Positions 55,561 through 64,000 of a DNA stretch of 64,000 nt are shown in pieces. The stretch covers positions 1-64,000 of the forward strand of contig NZ_RJKR01000010.1 in the NCBI RefSeq assembly GCF_003752025.1, written 5' to 3'. The DNA comes from Curtobacterium sp. PhB115. GTDB lineage: Bacteria > Actinomycetota > Actinomycetes > Actinomycetales > Microbacteriaceae. Below the pieces are notes generated by a model. The model worked only from the letters and a program-made list of their open reading frames with translations. It did not search any database and had not been told where the DNA came from. A program made the position numbers and the translations under genes. Each line of letters opens with the position of its first letter. The stretch's first letter is position 1.

Positions 55561-56625
55561 ATGCCCGACCCGACGCCCCACGAGCCGTCGTTGGCCGAGC
55601 CGCTCCTGCACCGCGCAGCGCGGATCGAGGACGCCGTCCAGGAGTTCCGCGAACAGCGCGCCGTCCGACGTGGCCTCGTGCCCACCGTGGTCCCGTACAC
55701 CGGGTACGGCGCACCGGGCTGGGTCCGCATCCTCTGCCGGGTTCTGCTGACCCGTCGCGGGCTCGCCTCCGACGTCTCGTACGCCGGGGTCCGCGGCTGG
55801 AAGAGCTTCACGAGCGTCGCCGTCGACCACGCCGAGGTCACCGTCACCGCCGGCGGGGTCTCGCACGTCGTCGAGACGGACCGCGGCGGCGTCGTCGACA
55901 CGATCGTCCCGATCGACCTCGAGCCGGGCTGGCGCACGGTGCGGCTCTCCGCCGGTGGCGGGCGCGACGTCGAGGCCGACGTCTTCGTCGTGCACCCGGA
56001 CACCCGGTTCGGCCTGCTGTCCGACATCGACGACACCGTGATGGTGACCTCGCTCCCCCGCCCGATGCTCGCGGCCTGGAACTCCTTCGTCCTGACCGAG
56101 CACGCGCGGCGACCCGTCCCCGGCATGTCTGTGCTCTACGAACGCGTGCTCGCGCAGCACCCGGGAGCGCCGACGGTCTACCTGTCGACCGGGGCGTGGA
56201 ACGTCGCGCCGACGCTGCAGCGCTTCCTCACCCGCAACATGTACCCGTCAGGCACGCTGCTCCTGACCGACTGGGGCCCCACCCACGACCGCTTCTTCCG
56301 GAGCGGGCAGCTGCACAAGCAGCAGAACCTCCGTCGGCTGGCCGAGGACTTCCCGGACGTGCAGTGGCTGCTCGTCGGTGACGACGGACAGCACGACGAG
56401 TCGCTGTACGGCGAGTTCGCCCGTGAGCACCCCGAGAACGTCGCCGGCGTGGCGATCCGCCAGCTCTCCACGAGCGAGGCGGTGCTGGCCGGTGGCCGGT
56501 CCCGTGCGCAGGAGCGATCGCGCGACACCGCCGCTCCGTGGGTGTTCGCGCCGGACGGTGCCGGACTCTGGAGCGAGCTCACCCGCGTCGGGCTCGCCGA
56601 GGCCGACGCGTCCGACCCGGCCTGA
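55561..56625 (+). CDS. App1-domain (DUF2183) phosphatidate-phosphatase-like protein
   Basis: 354 aa. The C-terminal half is the App1/DUF2183 catalytic domain of the HAD superfamily, with DxDxT motif DIDDT at residues 155-159 followed by VMVTSLPRP. Downstream lie the YLSTGAWNVAPTLQRFL and LLVGDDGQHDESLYGEF motifs. The N-terminal half is an immunoglobulin-like fold region. In fungi the domain dephosphorylates phosphatidate; the bacterial substrate is unknown. ATG at 55561; a GATGAT box lies 6 nt upstream and no ribosome site is seen. Single gene. Confidence 0.9.
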   Translation: MPDPTPHEPSLAEPLLHRAARIEDAVQEFREQRAVRRGLVPTVVPYTGYGAPGWVRILCRVLLTRRGLASDVSYAGVRGWKSFTSVAVDHAEVTVTAGGVSHVVETDRGGVVDTIVPIDLEPGWRTVRLSAGGGRDVEADVFVVHPDTRFGLLSDIDDTVMVTSLPRPMLAAWNSFVLTEHARRPVPGMSVLYERVLAQHPGAPTVYLSTGAWNVAPTLQRFLTRNMYPSGTLLLTDWGPTHDRFFRSGQLHKQQNLRRLAEDFPDVQWLLVGDDGQHDESLYGEFAREHPENVAGVAIRQLSTSEAVLAGGRSRAQERSRDTAAPWVFAPDGAGLWSELTRVGLAEADASDPA

Positions 56626-56701
56626 GGGGTCCCTCAGCCAGGAACGCGCGCCGGGCCACCACCGATCCGCGACGTGCGGGAACCGGTGGTTCGATCGACG
56701 C

Positions 56702-58609
56702 ATGAGCACCGAGCACCGAGCACCGGGACCGACCTCGCCGCCGAACCGCATCGAGGACCATGCACTGATCGGTGACACGTACACCGCCGCGCTCGTCGGC
56801 CGGGACGGCACGATCGACTGGGCGTGCCTGCCGCGGTTCGACAGCCCGTCCACGTTCGCGTCGATCCTCGGGACGGAGGACCACGGGCACTGGACCCTCC
56901 GTCCCACCGACCCCGATGCCACCGCGGTCCGTCAGTACCGCGAGGACACCCTCGTGCTCACCACGGTCTGGACGACGACCGACGGCGTCGTCGAGGTCAC
57001 CGAGTTCATGCCCGTCGGCGCGCACCGGGCCACCATCGTCCGCCGTGTCCGTGGGCTCAGCGGCTCGGTGGAGGTGCGCCAAGCGCTCCGGATCCGGTTC
57101 GACTACGCCCGGGCCCTGCCCTGGGTGCGGCAGATCGGCGACGAGGACGACCCGGCGCTCCTCGCCACCGCCGGCCCGGGTTCGGTCATCGTGCGCGGTC
57201 CGCACTTCCACGCCGACCACCACCGGCACGTCGCGACGGCGACGATCCTGGACGGCGACGTCCTCGACACGGTCCTCACCTGGTACCCGTCGCACCGCGA
57301 GCCGCCGGAGCGGCTCGACGTCGACGGGGCGCTCGCCCGCACGACGGCGTGGTGGCGTGAGTGGATGGCGCCCATCCGCACCGAGGGCCGGTACGTCGCC
57401 GCGACCCGGCAGTCGCTGATGTTCCTCCGCGCGATGACGCACGGCGAGACCGGCGGCGTCGTGGCAGCCGCCACCACGAGCCTGCCCGAGGACCCGGGTG
57501 GCGAGCGGAACTGGGACTACCGGTACGTGTGGCTCCGGGACGCCTCGCTGGCGCTCGCGTCGCTCATCGCGCACGGGTACCGCGACGAGGCGATGCACTG
57601 GCGCGGCTGGCTGCTCCGCGCGATCGCCGGGGACCCCGCCGACGTGCAGATCATGTACGGCATCGCCGGGGAACGCGAGCTGCCCGAACGCGAGCTCGCG
57701 AACCTGCCCGGGTACGCCCGGTCCACGCCGGTCCGGATCGGCAACGGCGCGTACACGCAGTACCAGGGGGACGTCTTCGGCGAGGTGCTCAACGCCCTGC
57801 ACGACGCCCGCGAGCTCGGCGTCGAGGAGAACGCGGACTCCTGGGCGCTGCAGCGCGCCCTGCTCGGCTACGTCGAGGAGCACTGGCAGGAACCCGACAA
57901 CGGCATCTGGGAGATGCGCGGCCCCCGCCGTCACTTCACGCACTCGCGGGCGATGATCTGGGCGGCGTTCGACCGCGGGGTCGCCGCCGTCGAGGAGTTC
58001 GGGCTCGAGGGCCCAGCCGACCGCTGGCGGAGCCTGCGCGACACCGTCCGCGCCGAGATCGAGGAGCACGGCTGGAACGCCGAGCGCGGCTCGTACCGGC
58101 AGCACTACGACACCGACGAGGTCGACGCGAGCCTGCTCGTGCTGCCGCAGATCGGCTACCTGAAGGCCGGTGACCCGCGCATGATCGGCACGGTCCGGGC
58201 CATCGAGGAGGACCTCCGGGTCGGCTCCGACGGTCTCGTGCTGCGGTACCGGACCCAGGCTGGCTTCGACGGGCTCTCCGGAACCGAGCACCCGTTCCTG
58301 GCGTGCTCGTTCTGGCTCGTCGAGCAGTACGCCGGGTCCGGTCGGGTCGAGGACGCCGAGCGGCTCATGGACGTCCTGGTGGGCTTCGCGAACGACGTCG
58401 GGATGCTCTCCGAGGAGATCGACGTCGAGACCGGGCACCACGTCGGCAACACCCCGCAGGTGCTCTCACACCTGACGCTGGTGTCGGCGGCGGACGCGAT
58501 CCAGCGCGCGCGGGGTGCCGCGACCGGCCACCGCACCCGGCTCCCCGTCCACGACGGCGGGACCCGGTCGTGGACCGGCGAGGGTGAGCGCGCAGGCGCA
58601 CCCGCCTGA
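56702..58609 (+). CDS. Glycoside hydrolase family 15 protein (glucoamylase/trehalase-like)
   Basis: 635-aa cytoplasmic protein (no signal peptide). The N-terminal domain has RIEDHALIGDTYTAALVGRDGTIDWACLPRFDSPS, typical of actinobacterial GH15. The (alpha/alpha)6 barrel contains NWDYRYVWLRDASLAL, NGIWEMRGPRRHFTHSRAM (general-acid Glu region) and SEEIDVETGHHVGNTPQVLSHL. Related mycobacterial enzymes are trehalases, others glucoamylases; the substrate is not resolved. ATG at 56702 chosen because the frame further upstream is shadow of the App1 gene. Convergent with the G6PD gene across a perfect palindrome. Confidence 0.92.
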   Translation: MSTEHRAPGPTSPPNRIEDHALIGDTYTAALVGRDGTIDWACLPRFDSPSTFASILGTEDHGHWTLRPTDPDATAVRQYREDTLVLTTVWTTTDGVVEVTEFMPVGAHRATIVRRVRGLSGSVEVRQALRIRFDYARALPWVRQIGDEDDPALLATAGPGSVIVRGPHFHADHHRHVATATILDGDVLDTVLTWYPSHREPPERLDVDGALARTTAWWREWMAPIRTEGRYVAATRQSLMFLRAMTHGETGGVVAAATTSLPEDPGGERNWDYRYVWLRDASLALASLIAHGYRDEAMHWRGWLLRAIAGDPADVQIMYGIAGERELPERELANLPGYARSTPVRIGNGAYTQYQGDVFGEVLNALHDARELGVEENADSWALQRALLGYVEEHWQEPDNGIWEMRGPRRHFTHSRAMIWAAFDRGVAAVEEFGLEGPADRWRSLRDTVRAEIEEHGWNAERGSYRQHYDTDEVDASLLVLPQIGYLKAGDPRMIGTVRAIEEDLRVGSDGLVLRYRTQAGFDGLSGTEHPFLACSFWLVEQYAGSGRVEDAERLMDVLVGFANDVGMLSEEIDVETGHHVGNTPQVLSHLTLVSAADAIQRARGAATGHRTRLPVHDGGTRSWTGEGERAGAPA

Positions 58610-58630
58610 TGGGGTGGTCCTGACCACGAA

Positions 58631-58676
58631 ACGGACGGGAGGCGCGGTGCCAGCTGGCACCGCGCCTCCCGTCCGT
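58631..58676. terminator. 46-bp perfect palindrome between convergent genes
   Basis: Arms 58631-58653 and 58654-58676 are exact reverse complements with no spacer. Core GACGGGAGGCGCGGTGCC, shared with 18750-18791 and 16310-16348. Likely bidirectional terminator for the GH15 and zwf genes. Confidence 0.85.
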
Positions 58677-58706
58677 CAGGTGGAGCGCATCAGGACACGG
58701 CGTGCG

Positions 58707-60080
58707 TCAGGAGGACGACTCCCAGTCCGCCGGACCACGCGAACCGGCGCGGTACTCCTCGAGCGGGACCTCGTCGGCCTTCCAGGCCTTGACGACCGGC
58801 TCGACGATCTCCCAGCAGCGCTCGGCCACGTCGCCGCGGATCGAGAGCAGCGGGTCGTCGTGGAAGATGCCGTTGAGGACCTCGCCGTAGGGGGTGAGCT
58901 CGCCGTCGCTGAAGGACGAGGACAGCGTGACCTGGCCCATCTCGAACGGGTTGCCGCCACCGTTGGCCGACACGGTCAGCTCGATCTCGTCCGGGTTCAG
59001 GACGATGCGCAGCGTGTCCGTCTTCGGACGACCGCTCAGGCCGGAGGGCAGACGCGTGACCGGCTTGAAGGTGATGAGGACCTCCTTGCGGCTGGCGCCG
59101 AGGGCCTTGCCGGAGCGCAGCGTGAAGGGGACGCCGGCCCAGCGGGCGGTGTCGACCTCGACCGAGATCTCGGCGAGGGTCTCCGTCTGGCGCGACGGGT
59201 CGACGCCGTCCTCGTCCTGGTACGACGGCAGGTCCTTGCCGTCGATGGTGCCGGCCGTGTAGACGGCACGACGCGAGGCGATCTTCGGGTCGTCGCCCTT
59301 GAGCCGCGTCGAACGCAGCGCACGCGCCAGCGACGAACGGAACTCGACGGCGTCGATGGCTGCCGGGGCGTCCATCGTGACCAGGCCGAGGATCTGCAGC
59401 AGGTGCGACTGGATCATGTCGACCATCGCACCGGCCTCGTCGTAGTACTGGGCACGGTTCTCGAGACCGAGGGTCTCGTCGTAGAAGACGTCGACCTTCT
59501 CGATGTTGTCCGCGTTCCAGATCGGCTCGAACAGCCGGTTCGCGAAGCGCAGACCGATGATGTTGAGCACCGTGGTGCGACCGAGGAAGTGGTCGGTGCG
59601 GTGCACGCGCTCTTCGGGGACGAGCTTGAGCACCGTCTCGTTGAGGGCCTTCGCGCTGGCGACGTCGGTGCCGAACGGCTTCTCGAACGCGAGCGTGGTG
59701 CCGGTGGGGAGCTCGACGTGCTCGAGCGCCTCGCAGATGTCCGAGGCGATCTGCGGCGGGAGTGCGAAGTACAGGATCGGCTCGGCGTCGGCCGCTGCGA
59801 GCAGTGCCTTCAGGTGCTCCGGGTCGGTGGGGTCGCCCTGGATGAACTCCGTCGAGGCGAGGGTCGCGTCGACCTCGGGGCCCTTGACGTCCTGCGACGC
59901 GAAGGACTTCGTGACGATGTCCTTCCACTGCTCCTCGGACCGGGCGCTGCGGCCCGTGCCGATCAGCTGGACGGGAACCGCTCGACCGCTCTGCAGGAAC
60001 GTGCCGAGGCCCGGCAGCAGCAGGCGGGAGGCGAGGTCGCCCGTCGCGCCGAAGATGATGAGGGTGCGCTTGTCGGTCAC
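58707..60080 (-). CDS. zwf: Glucose-6-phosphate dehydrogenase
   Basis: 457 aa, oxidising glucose 6-phosphate to 6-phosphogluconolactone with NADP+ or NAD+. It shows the nucleotide-binding GATGDLA at residues 11-17, EKPFG at 133-137, and the catalytic-site block RTDHFLGR (161-168, with His164). GTG at 60078-60080 with AAAGGAG 9 nt upstream. At 457 aa it is shorter than the roughly 490-510 aa usual for Zwf, so it may be a second copy; the usual opcA-tal-tkt neighbours are absent. Monocistronic. Confidence 0.9.
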   Translation of the reverse strand: MTDKRTLIIFGATGDLASRLLLPGLGTFLQSGRAVPVQLIGTGRSARSEEQWKDIVTKSFASQDVKGPEVDATLASTEFIQGDPTDPEHLKALLAAADAEPILYFALPPQIASDICEALEHVELPTGTTLAFEKPFGTDVASAKALNETVLKLVPEERVHRTDHFLGRTTVLNIIGLRFANRLFEPIWNADNIEKVDVFYDETLGLENRAQYYDEAGAMVDMIQSHLLQILGLVTMDAPAAIDAVEFRSSLARALRSTRLKGDDPKIASRRAVYTAGTIDGKDLPSYQDEDGVDPSRQTETLAEISVEVDTARWAGVPFTLRSGKALGASRKEVLITFKPVTRLPSGLSGRPKTDTLRIVLNPDEIELTVSANGGGNPFEMGQVTLSSSFSDGELTPYGEVLNGIFHDDPLLSIRGDVAERCWEIVEPVVKAWKADEVPLEEYRAGSRGPADWESSS

Positions 60081-60188
60081 CTGAGGTGACTCCTTTCGCT
60101 GTGGTGGGAGGTCCGCTCCAGTCAAGTCGCGGGCGGGCCCGTTTGTTCCGGATCGGGACCGGAGGTTGTGGCTGGCCCCCGGACGCAC

Positions 60189-60220
60189 TTCGGGCGGCAC
60201 CGTGTGCGGTGCCGCCCGAA
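60189..60220 (-). terminator. Terminator of the cta operon
   Basis: TTCGGGCGGCACCG-TGTG-CGGTGCCGCCCGAA: 14-bp perfect stem with a 4-nt loop, 26 nt past the ctaF stop on the minus strand. Confidence 0.85.
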
Positions 60221-60246
60221 TGTGTCAGGTGCGCTGGAGCGCTGGG

Positions 60247-60663
60247 TCAGTGCCCGAAGTTGCCGCGGTAGTACTCGTAGACCCAGCCGACCAGGGTGAT
60301 CGCCACGAAGACGAGCCCGATCGGGACGATCCACAGCCCGGCTGCGACACCGAGGAAGCAGAGCGCGACCGCGCCGGCCAGCAGGATGGGCCACCACGAC
60401 CACGGGCTGAAGTGCCCGAGCTCGGCGTCGCCGTCCTCGATGTTGGCGTCCGGACGGTCCTCGGGCAGGTCGCCGCCCTGGGACGACATCACCTTGCCCA
60501 GGTAGAACGCGATGAAGGCGGACATCAGACCCGTGAGGCCGATGGCCACGGTGCCGACCCACTCCGGCTCACCGAAGTAGATCAGTGCCCAGATGGTGTA
60601 TGCGGCGTCCGCGAGGATGAAGAACCCGAAGAGGATCCAGAACAGGTTGACGTTGGCGCGCAT
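60247..60663 (-). CDS. ctaF: Cytochrome c oxidase subunit 4 (CtaF)
   Basis: 138-aa membrane protein with four helices. MRANVNLFWILFGFFILADAAYTIWAL and the following TGLMSAFIAFYLG are typical of actinobacterial CtaF, an accessory subunit of the aa3 oxidase in the bc1-aa3 supercomplex. An acidic loop (GGDLPEDRPDANIEDGDAELG) separates helices 2 and 3. ATG at 60661-60663, four nt after the ctaD stop. Last gene of ctaC-ctaD-ctaF. Confidence 0.95.
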   Translation of the reverse strand: MRANVNLFWILFGFFILADAAYTIWALIYFGEPEWVGTVAIGLTGLMSAFIAFYLGKVMSSQGGDLPEDRPDANIEDGDAELGHFSPWSWWPILLAGAVALCFLGVAAGLWIVPIGLVFVAITLVGWVYEYYRGNFGH

Positions 60664-60667
60664 GGCC

Positions 60668-62404
60668 TTACTTCACCTCGCCCTTCGCGGCGTCGTAGGT
60701 CGGAGCGTCCGGGGCGTCCTTGGCGGGACCGACACCGATCGGCACACCCGCCTCGGGGTGGTTCAGGTCGAAGGCCGGGGACTCGGAACGGATCCGCGGG
60801 ATCGACGTGAAGTTGTGGCGGGGCGGCGGGCAACTGGTGGCCCACTCGAGCGAGCGGCCGTAGCCCCACGGGTCGTTCACGGCGACCTTCGGTGCGTTCC
60901 GAGCGGTCACGTAGACGTTGAAGATGAACGGCAGGAACGAGATCGCGAGGATCATCGAGCCGATCGTCGACAGCTGGTTCATCCAGGTGAAGCCGTCGTT
61001 CGGCAGGTACGTCGCGTACCGACGCGGCATGCCGATGACGCCCAGCCAGTGCTGGATGAGGAACGTGGTGTGGAACCCGATGAACAGGAGCCAGAAGTGG
61101 ATCTTGCCGAGACGCTCGTTGAGCATCTTGCCGGTCCACTTCGGCCACCAGAAGTAGAAGCCGGAGAACATCGCGAAGACGACGGTGCCGAAGACCACGT
61201 AGTGGAAGTGTGCGACGACGAAGTACGAGTCGGACACGTGGAAGTCGAGCGGCGGCGACGCCAGGATCACACCGGTGAGACCACCGAAGGTGAAGGTGAT
61301 GAGGAAGCCGACGGCCCAGAGGAGCGGCGTCTCGAACGTGACCGAACCGCGCCACATCGTGCCGACCCAGTTGAAGATCTTCACGCCGGTCGGGACCGCG
61401 ATGAGCATCGTCATGAGCGAGAACCACGGGAGCAGGACGCCTCCGGTGACGTACATGTGGTGCGCCCACACCGTGACCGACAGGGCTGCGATGGCGATGG
61501 TCGCGTAGACGAGGGTCTTGTACCCGAAGATCGGCTTGCGGCTGAAGACCGGGAAGACCTCGGAGACGATGCCGAAGAACGGCAGGGCGATGATGTAGAC
61601 CTCGGGGTGGCCGAAGAACCAGAAGAGGTGCTGCCAGAGCAGGGCTCCGCCGTTGGCCGGGTTGAAGATCTGGGCGTCGAACACGCGGTCGAGCCCGAGG
61701 CCGAACAGCGCCGTCGCGAGGACCGGGAAGGCCATCAGCACGAGGAGGGCCGTCACGAGGGTGTTCCACGTGAAGATCGACATGCGGAACATGGTCAGAC
61801 CCGGGGCACGCATCGTGATGATCGTGGTGATGAAGTTCACCGCACCGAGGATCGTCGAGAAGCCGGTCATGCCGAGCCCGAAGACCCACAACGTGCCGCC
61901 GAGCCCTGGTGTGAACGTCGTGTCACTCAGTGGGGCGTAGGCGAACCAGCCGAAGGACGCGGCGCCCTGCGGGGTGAGGAAGCCACCGACCGCGATGAGC
62001 GAGCCGAACAGGTACAGCCAGAAGGCGAACCCGTTGAGTCGCGGGAAGGCGACGTCGGGGGCACCGATCTGCAGCGGCATGATCGCGTTCGCGAAGCCGG
62101 AGAACAGCGGCGTCGCGAACATCAGCAGCATGATCGTGCCGTGCATCGTGAAGAGCTGGTTGTACTGCTCCTTCGTCGCGACCACGTGCAGGCCGGGCTC
62201 GAACAGCTGGGCGCGGATGACCAGGGCCATCACACCCGCGAGCAGGAAGAAGACGAACGACGCGATCAGGTACATGTACCCGATGGTCTTGTGGTCGGTG
62301 GAGGTGATCCACCGGACGATGATGTTGCCCTTCCGGCCCACCTTCGACGCCTGGAAGTCCGGCGTCGAGGTCTGGGTCGGTTGGCCGACGAGTGACGTTG
62401 TCAT
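60668..62404 (-). CDS. ctaD: Cytochrome c oxidase subunit I (aa3)
   Basis: Catalytic heme-copper subunit of 578 aa with 12 helices. [19 protein letters not shown] starts the first helix. [12 protein letters not shown] carries a heme a ligand His. [11 protein letters not shown] includes the CuB His and cross-linked Tyr region, and further His residues lie in [16 protein letters not shown] at 62402-62404. Between ctaC (11 nt) and ctaF in the oxidase operon. Confidence 0.98.
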   Translation of the reverse strand: MTTSLVGQPTQTSTPDFQASKVGRKGNIIVRWITSTDHKTIGYMYLIASFVFFLLAGVMALVIRAQLFEPGLHVVATKEQYNQLFTMHGTIMLLMFATPLFSGFANAIMPLQIGAPDVAFPRLNGFAFWLYLFGSLIAVGGFLTPQGAASFGWFAYAPLSDTTFTPGLGGTLWVFGLGMTGFSTILGAVNFITTIITMRAPGLTMFRMSIFTWNTLVTALLVLMAFPVLATALFGLGLDRVFDAQIFNPANGGALLWQHLFWFFGHPEVYIIALPFFGIVSEVFPVFSRKPIFGYKTLVYATIAIAALSVTVWAHHMYVTGGVLLPWFSLMTMLIAVPTGVKIFNWVGTMWRGSVTFETPLLWAVGFLITFTFGGLTGVILASPPLDFHVSDSYFVVAHFHYVVFGTVVFAMFSGFYFWWPKWTGKMLNERLGKIHFWLLFIGFHTTFLIQHWLGVIGMPRRYATYLPNDGFTWMNQLSTIGSMILAISFLPFIFNVYVTARNAPKVAVNDPWGYGRSLEWATSCPPPRHNFTSIPRIRSESPAFDLNHPEAGVPIGVGPAKDAPDAPTYDAAKGEVK

Positions 62405-62415
62405 CTGACGAGCCC

Positions 62416-63318
62416 CTACTTGTTCTCGCTGGACGCCTCGACCGGCGCCTTGTTGTTCGGTTCGTTCGTGTTGGTGTTGTACTCGTCGCCGAGGAGGCCG
62501 ACCTTGCCCTGCTCGGTGAGGGTGTCGAGGTACGCCTGGTACTGCGTCGGCGTGACGACCTTCACCTGGAAGAGCATGAGCGAGTGGTACTCACCGCAGA
62601 GCTCGGCGCACTTGCCTTGGTAGGTGCCGAGCTTCTCCGGGATGAAGTACTCCCAGTTCGTCTTGCCCGGGAGCATGTCCTTCTTGTAGAGGAAGTCGAT
62701 GATCCAGAAGGAGTGGTCGACGTCACGCGAGGAGAGCTCGATCGCGACCTTCTTGCCCTTGGGCAGGTACAGGGTCGGGAGCTGCGACTCGTCGATGGCC
62801 CCGTCGGCGTTCTCTTCTTCCTGGGCCTGGATGCCCTGGTAGTAGACGCTGTCCTCGGGGTTGTTCTTGTCGATGTAGTTGAAGTCCCACGCCCAGCGCT
62901 TGCCGTAGACGTGGATCGTCGCGTCGGGGTTCGTGAACGGCTTCTCGATCGCGGCCTGGTCCTTCGCGGTGAAGGCGAAGAAGCCGAGCACCAGGATCAG
63001 CGGCACGATCGTGTAGAAGATCTCGAGCGGCATGTTGTAGCGCATCTGCACGGGCAGGCCGGTCTGGCCCTTCCGGCGGCGGTACACGATCGCTGCCCAG
63101 ATGATCAGGCCCCACACGATGAGACCGACGGCGAGGAGCACGACCCAGCTGGTGGTCCACAGGCCGACGATGCGGCTCGTGTGGTTCGTGACGTCCTTCG
63201 TCTCCTCCGTGCCGGGGAGCCATCCGTTCATCTGCTGCTGCGTGCAGCCAGCCAGTGCGATGACCAGACCGACGGCCACCGGGACGGCCGCCCAACGTAT
63301 ACGGCGATTCGAACGCAC
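62416..63318 (-). CDS. ctaC: Cytochrome c oxidase subunit II
   Basis: 300-aa membrane-anchored CuA subunit. A lipoprotein-like N-terminus ([10 protein letters not shown], Cys near residue 24) is followed by two helices (residues 55-80 and 100-122). The cupredoxin domain holds WAWDFNYID and the CuA motif [12 protein letters not shown] near residue 235. GTG at 63316-63318 is chosen, with AGAGG 5 nt upstream; a TTG five codons earlier is less likely. First gene of the operon. Confidence 0.96.
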   Translation of the reverse strand: MRSNRRIRWAAVPVAVGLVIALAGCTQQQMNGWLPGTEETKDVTNHTSRIVGLWTTSWVVLLAVGLIVWGLIIWAAIVYRRRKGQTGLPVQMRYNMPLEIFYTIVPLILVLGFFAFTAKDQAAIEKPFTNPDATIHVYGKRWAWDFNYIDKNNPEDSVYYQGIQAQEEENADGAIDESQLPTLYLPKGKKVAIELSSRDVDHSFWIIDFLYKKDMLPGKTNWEYFIPEKLGTYQGKCAELCGEYHSLMLFQVKVVTPTQYQAYLDTLTEQGKVGLLGDEYNTNTNEPNNKAPVEASSENK

Positions 63319-63540
63319 TGTTACCTCTCGCAAAAGACGTGAGCTCGGAGCCGAGCACAGCGAGCAGCACGGAGGCGGCTCTTGGGTGGCTCCCAGCTTG
63401 ATTGGAACACTCCTAGCTTACTCGCAGCTCGGTACCGCTCGCGCACACCCGACACGCCTCTGGCCCCGATCCGCACCCCCGGAGTCCGGGTTTTCCCCGG
63501 TCATGCCGCGCTCGAGTGCGCCCGCTCCCCCATGGAGAAC

Positions 63541-63579
63541 GCGAGCGGGGAGCGGCCGTGTCGGCCACTCCCCGCTCGC
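63541..63579 (-). terminator. Terminator of the Fe-S carrier gene
   Basis: GCGAGCGGGGAG and GGCCG (63541-63558) pair with CGGCC and CTCCCCGCTCGC (63562-63579) around one mismatch and a 3-nt loop; 19 nt past the gene's stop. Confidence 0.85.
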
Positions 63580-63598
63580 GTGTCGGATCGCTCGGCGA

Positions 63599-63970
63599 TC
63601 AGTGGAAGCTGTCACCGCACGCGCAGCTGCCCTGCGCGTTGGGGTTGTCGATCGTGAAGCCCTGCTTCTGGATCGTGTCCTCGAAGTCGATCGTCGCGCC
63701 GTCGAGGTACGGGACGCTCATCTTGTCGACGACGACCTCGACCCCGTCGAACTCGGCGGTGGTGTCACCGTCGAGCAGACGCTCGTCGAAGTAGAGCTGG
63801 TAGATCAGGCCGGAGCAGCCACCGGGCTGCACGGCGAGGCGCAGTCGGAGGTCGTCGCGCCCCTCTTGCTCGAGGAGGCTGGCCACCTTGCCGGCAGCGG
63901 CGTCGCTCAGGAGGACGCCGTGGGACGCTGCCTCGGTCGCCGGTGCTTCGTCGGTGATGGTGTCGCTCAT
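63599..63970 (-). CDS. erpA: Iron-sulfur cluster insertion protein, A-type (ErpA/IscA-like)
   Basis: 123-aa A-type carrier. The three conserved cysteines are Cys52 (QPGGCSGLIYQL) and the C-terminal pair Cys116/Cys118 in GSCACGDSFH. The domain starts at residue 18 after a short acidic, Ala/Thr-rich N-terminus. It delivers [4Fe-4S] or [2Fe-2S] clusters to target proteins. ATG at 63968-63970 with GGAGGGAGA upstream. It lies just upstream of ctaC but behind a strong terminator, so it is separately transcribed. Confidence 0.95.
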   Translation of the reverse strand: MSDTITDEAPATEAASHGVLLSDAAAGKVASLLEQEGRDDLRLRLAVQPGGCSGLIYQLYFDERLLDGDTTAEFDGVEVVVDKMSVPYLDGATIDFEDTIQKQGFTIDNPNAQGSCACGDSFH

Positions 63971-64000
63971 CGCGCGTCTCCCTCCGGGCGGTGCCGTTCA

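Overview
The window is about 64 kb of very GC-rich DNA, roughly 70% by eye. It looks like the chromosome of an actinobacterium, most likely Microbacteriaceae and Curtobacterium-like. That placement is inferred from the conserved gene neighbourhoods (hrcA-dnaJ-rsmE-HIT-phoH-ybeY-corC-era; leuA/recO/uppS/glyS; dusB-dgt-dnaG; comEA-comEC-holA; cydABDC; ctaCDF), from the many GTG and TTG starts, and from frequent leaderless promoters. Nearly all genes lie on the minus strand. I see no insertion sequence, prophage, CRISPR array, tRNA or rRNA.

Layout. Positions 1-80 are a poly-G/poly-C tract, suspicious as a contig-edge artefact. 0.1-5.6 kb: a dipeptide/oligopeptide ABC importer (fused ATPase, two permeases, lipoprotein). 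5.6-6.9 kb: a gene-free block with a degenerate repeat array that ends in dnaG. 6.9-16.2 kb: dnaG, dgt, dusB, a divergent YbaK deacylase, a FrnE thiol oxidoreductase with a coupled 72-aa protein, glyS, uppS, recO. 16.4-18.3 kb: leuA behind a leucine-codon leader-peptide attenuator. 18.8-23.0 kb: an ABC exporter and a LuxR-type two-component system between era and leuA. 23.1-30.3 kb: the hrcA-to-era heat-shock/translation cluster under a CIRCE operator. 30.4-37.5 kb: hemW, lepA, an aminotransferase and small genes. 37.6-45.2 kb: rpsT, holA, comEC, comEA, leuS. 45.3-51.1 kb: cydABDC. 51.3-54.6 kb: an OpuC-type osmoprotectant importer, followed by a TetR regulator. 55.6-60.1 kb: an App1-domain protein, a GH15 glucosidase/trehalase and a glucose-6-phosphate dehydrogenase. 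60.2-64 kb: aa3 cytochrome oxidase genes ctaC-ctaD-ctaF and an ErpA-type Fe-S carrier.

How the genes work together. The window is mainly housekeeping: replication (dnaG, holA), translation (glyS, leuS, rpsT, lepA, rsmE, era, ybeY, dusB), the envelope lipid carrier (uppS) and protein folding (hrcA, dnaJ). It also encodes both terminal oxidase branches: aa3 cytochrome c oxidase and the high-affinity bd quinol oxidase with its CydDC assembly exporter.

The most interesting signals are non-coding. (1) A 14-residue leaderless leader peptide with four consecutive Leu codons and an overlapping hairpin lies upstream of leuA. (2) A CIRCE operator sits on the hrcA start site. (3) At five unrelated loci, tandem duplications contain the stop codon of the adjacent gene, with the largest beside dnaG. 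(4) Families of short GCCTCC-containing palindromes and elements sit at gene ends, and in two cases at a fixed distance from a -10 box. (5) A -10 box lies 6-8 nt before the start codon of at least a dozen genes. One coding oddity is that the comEC frame has no stop at its expected end and stays open for about 870 nt through holA in another frame.
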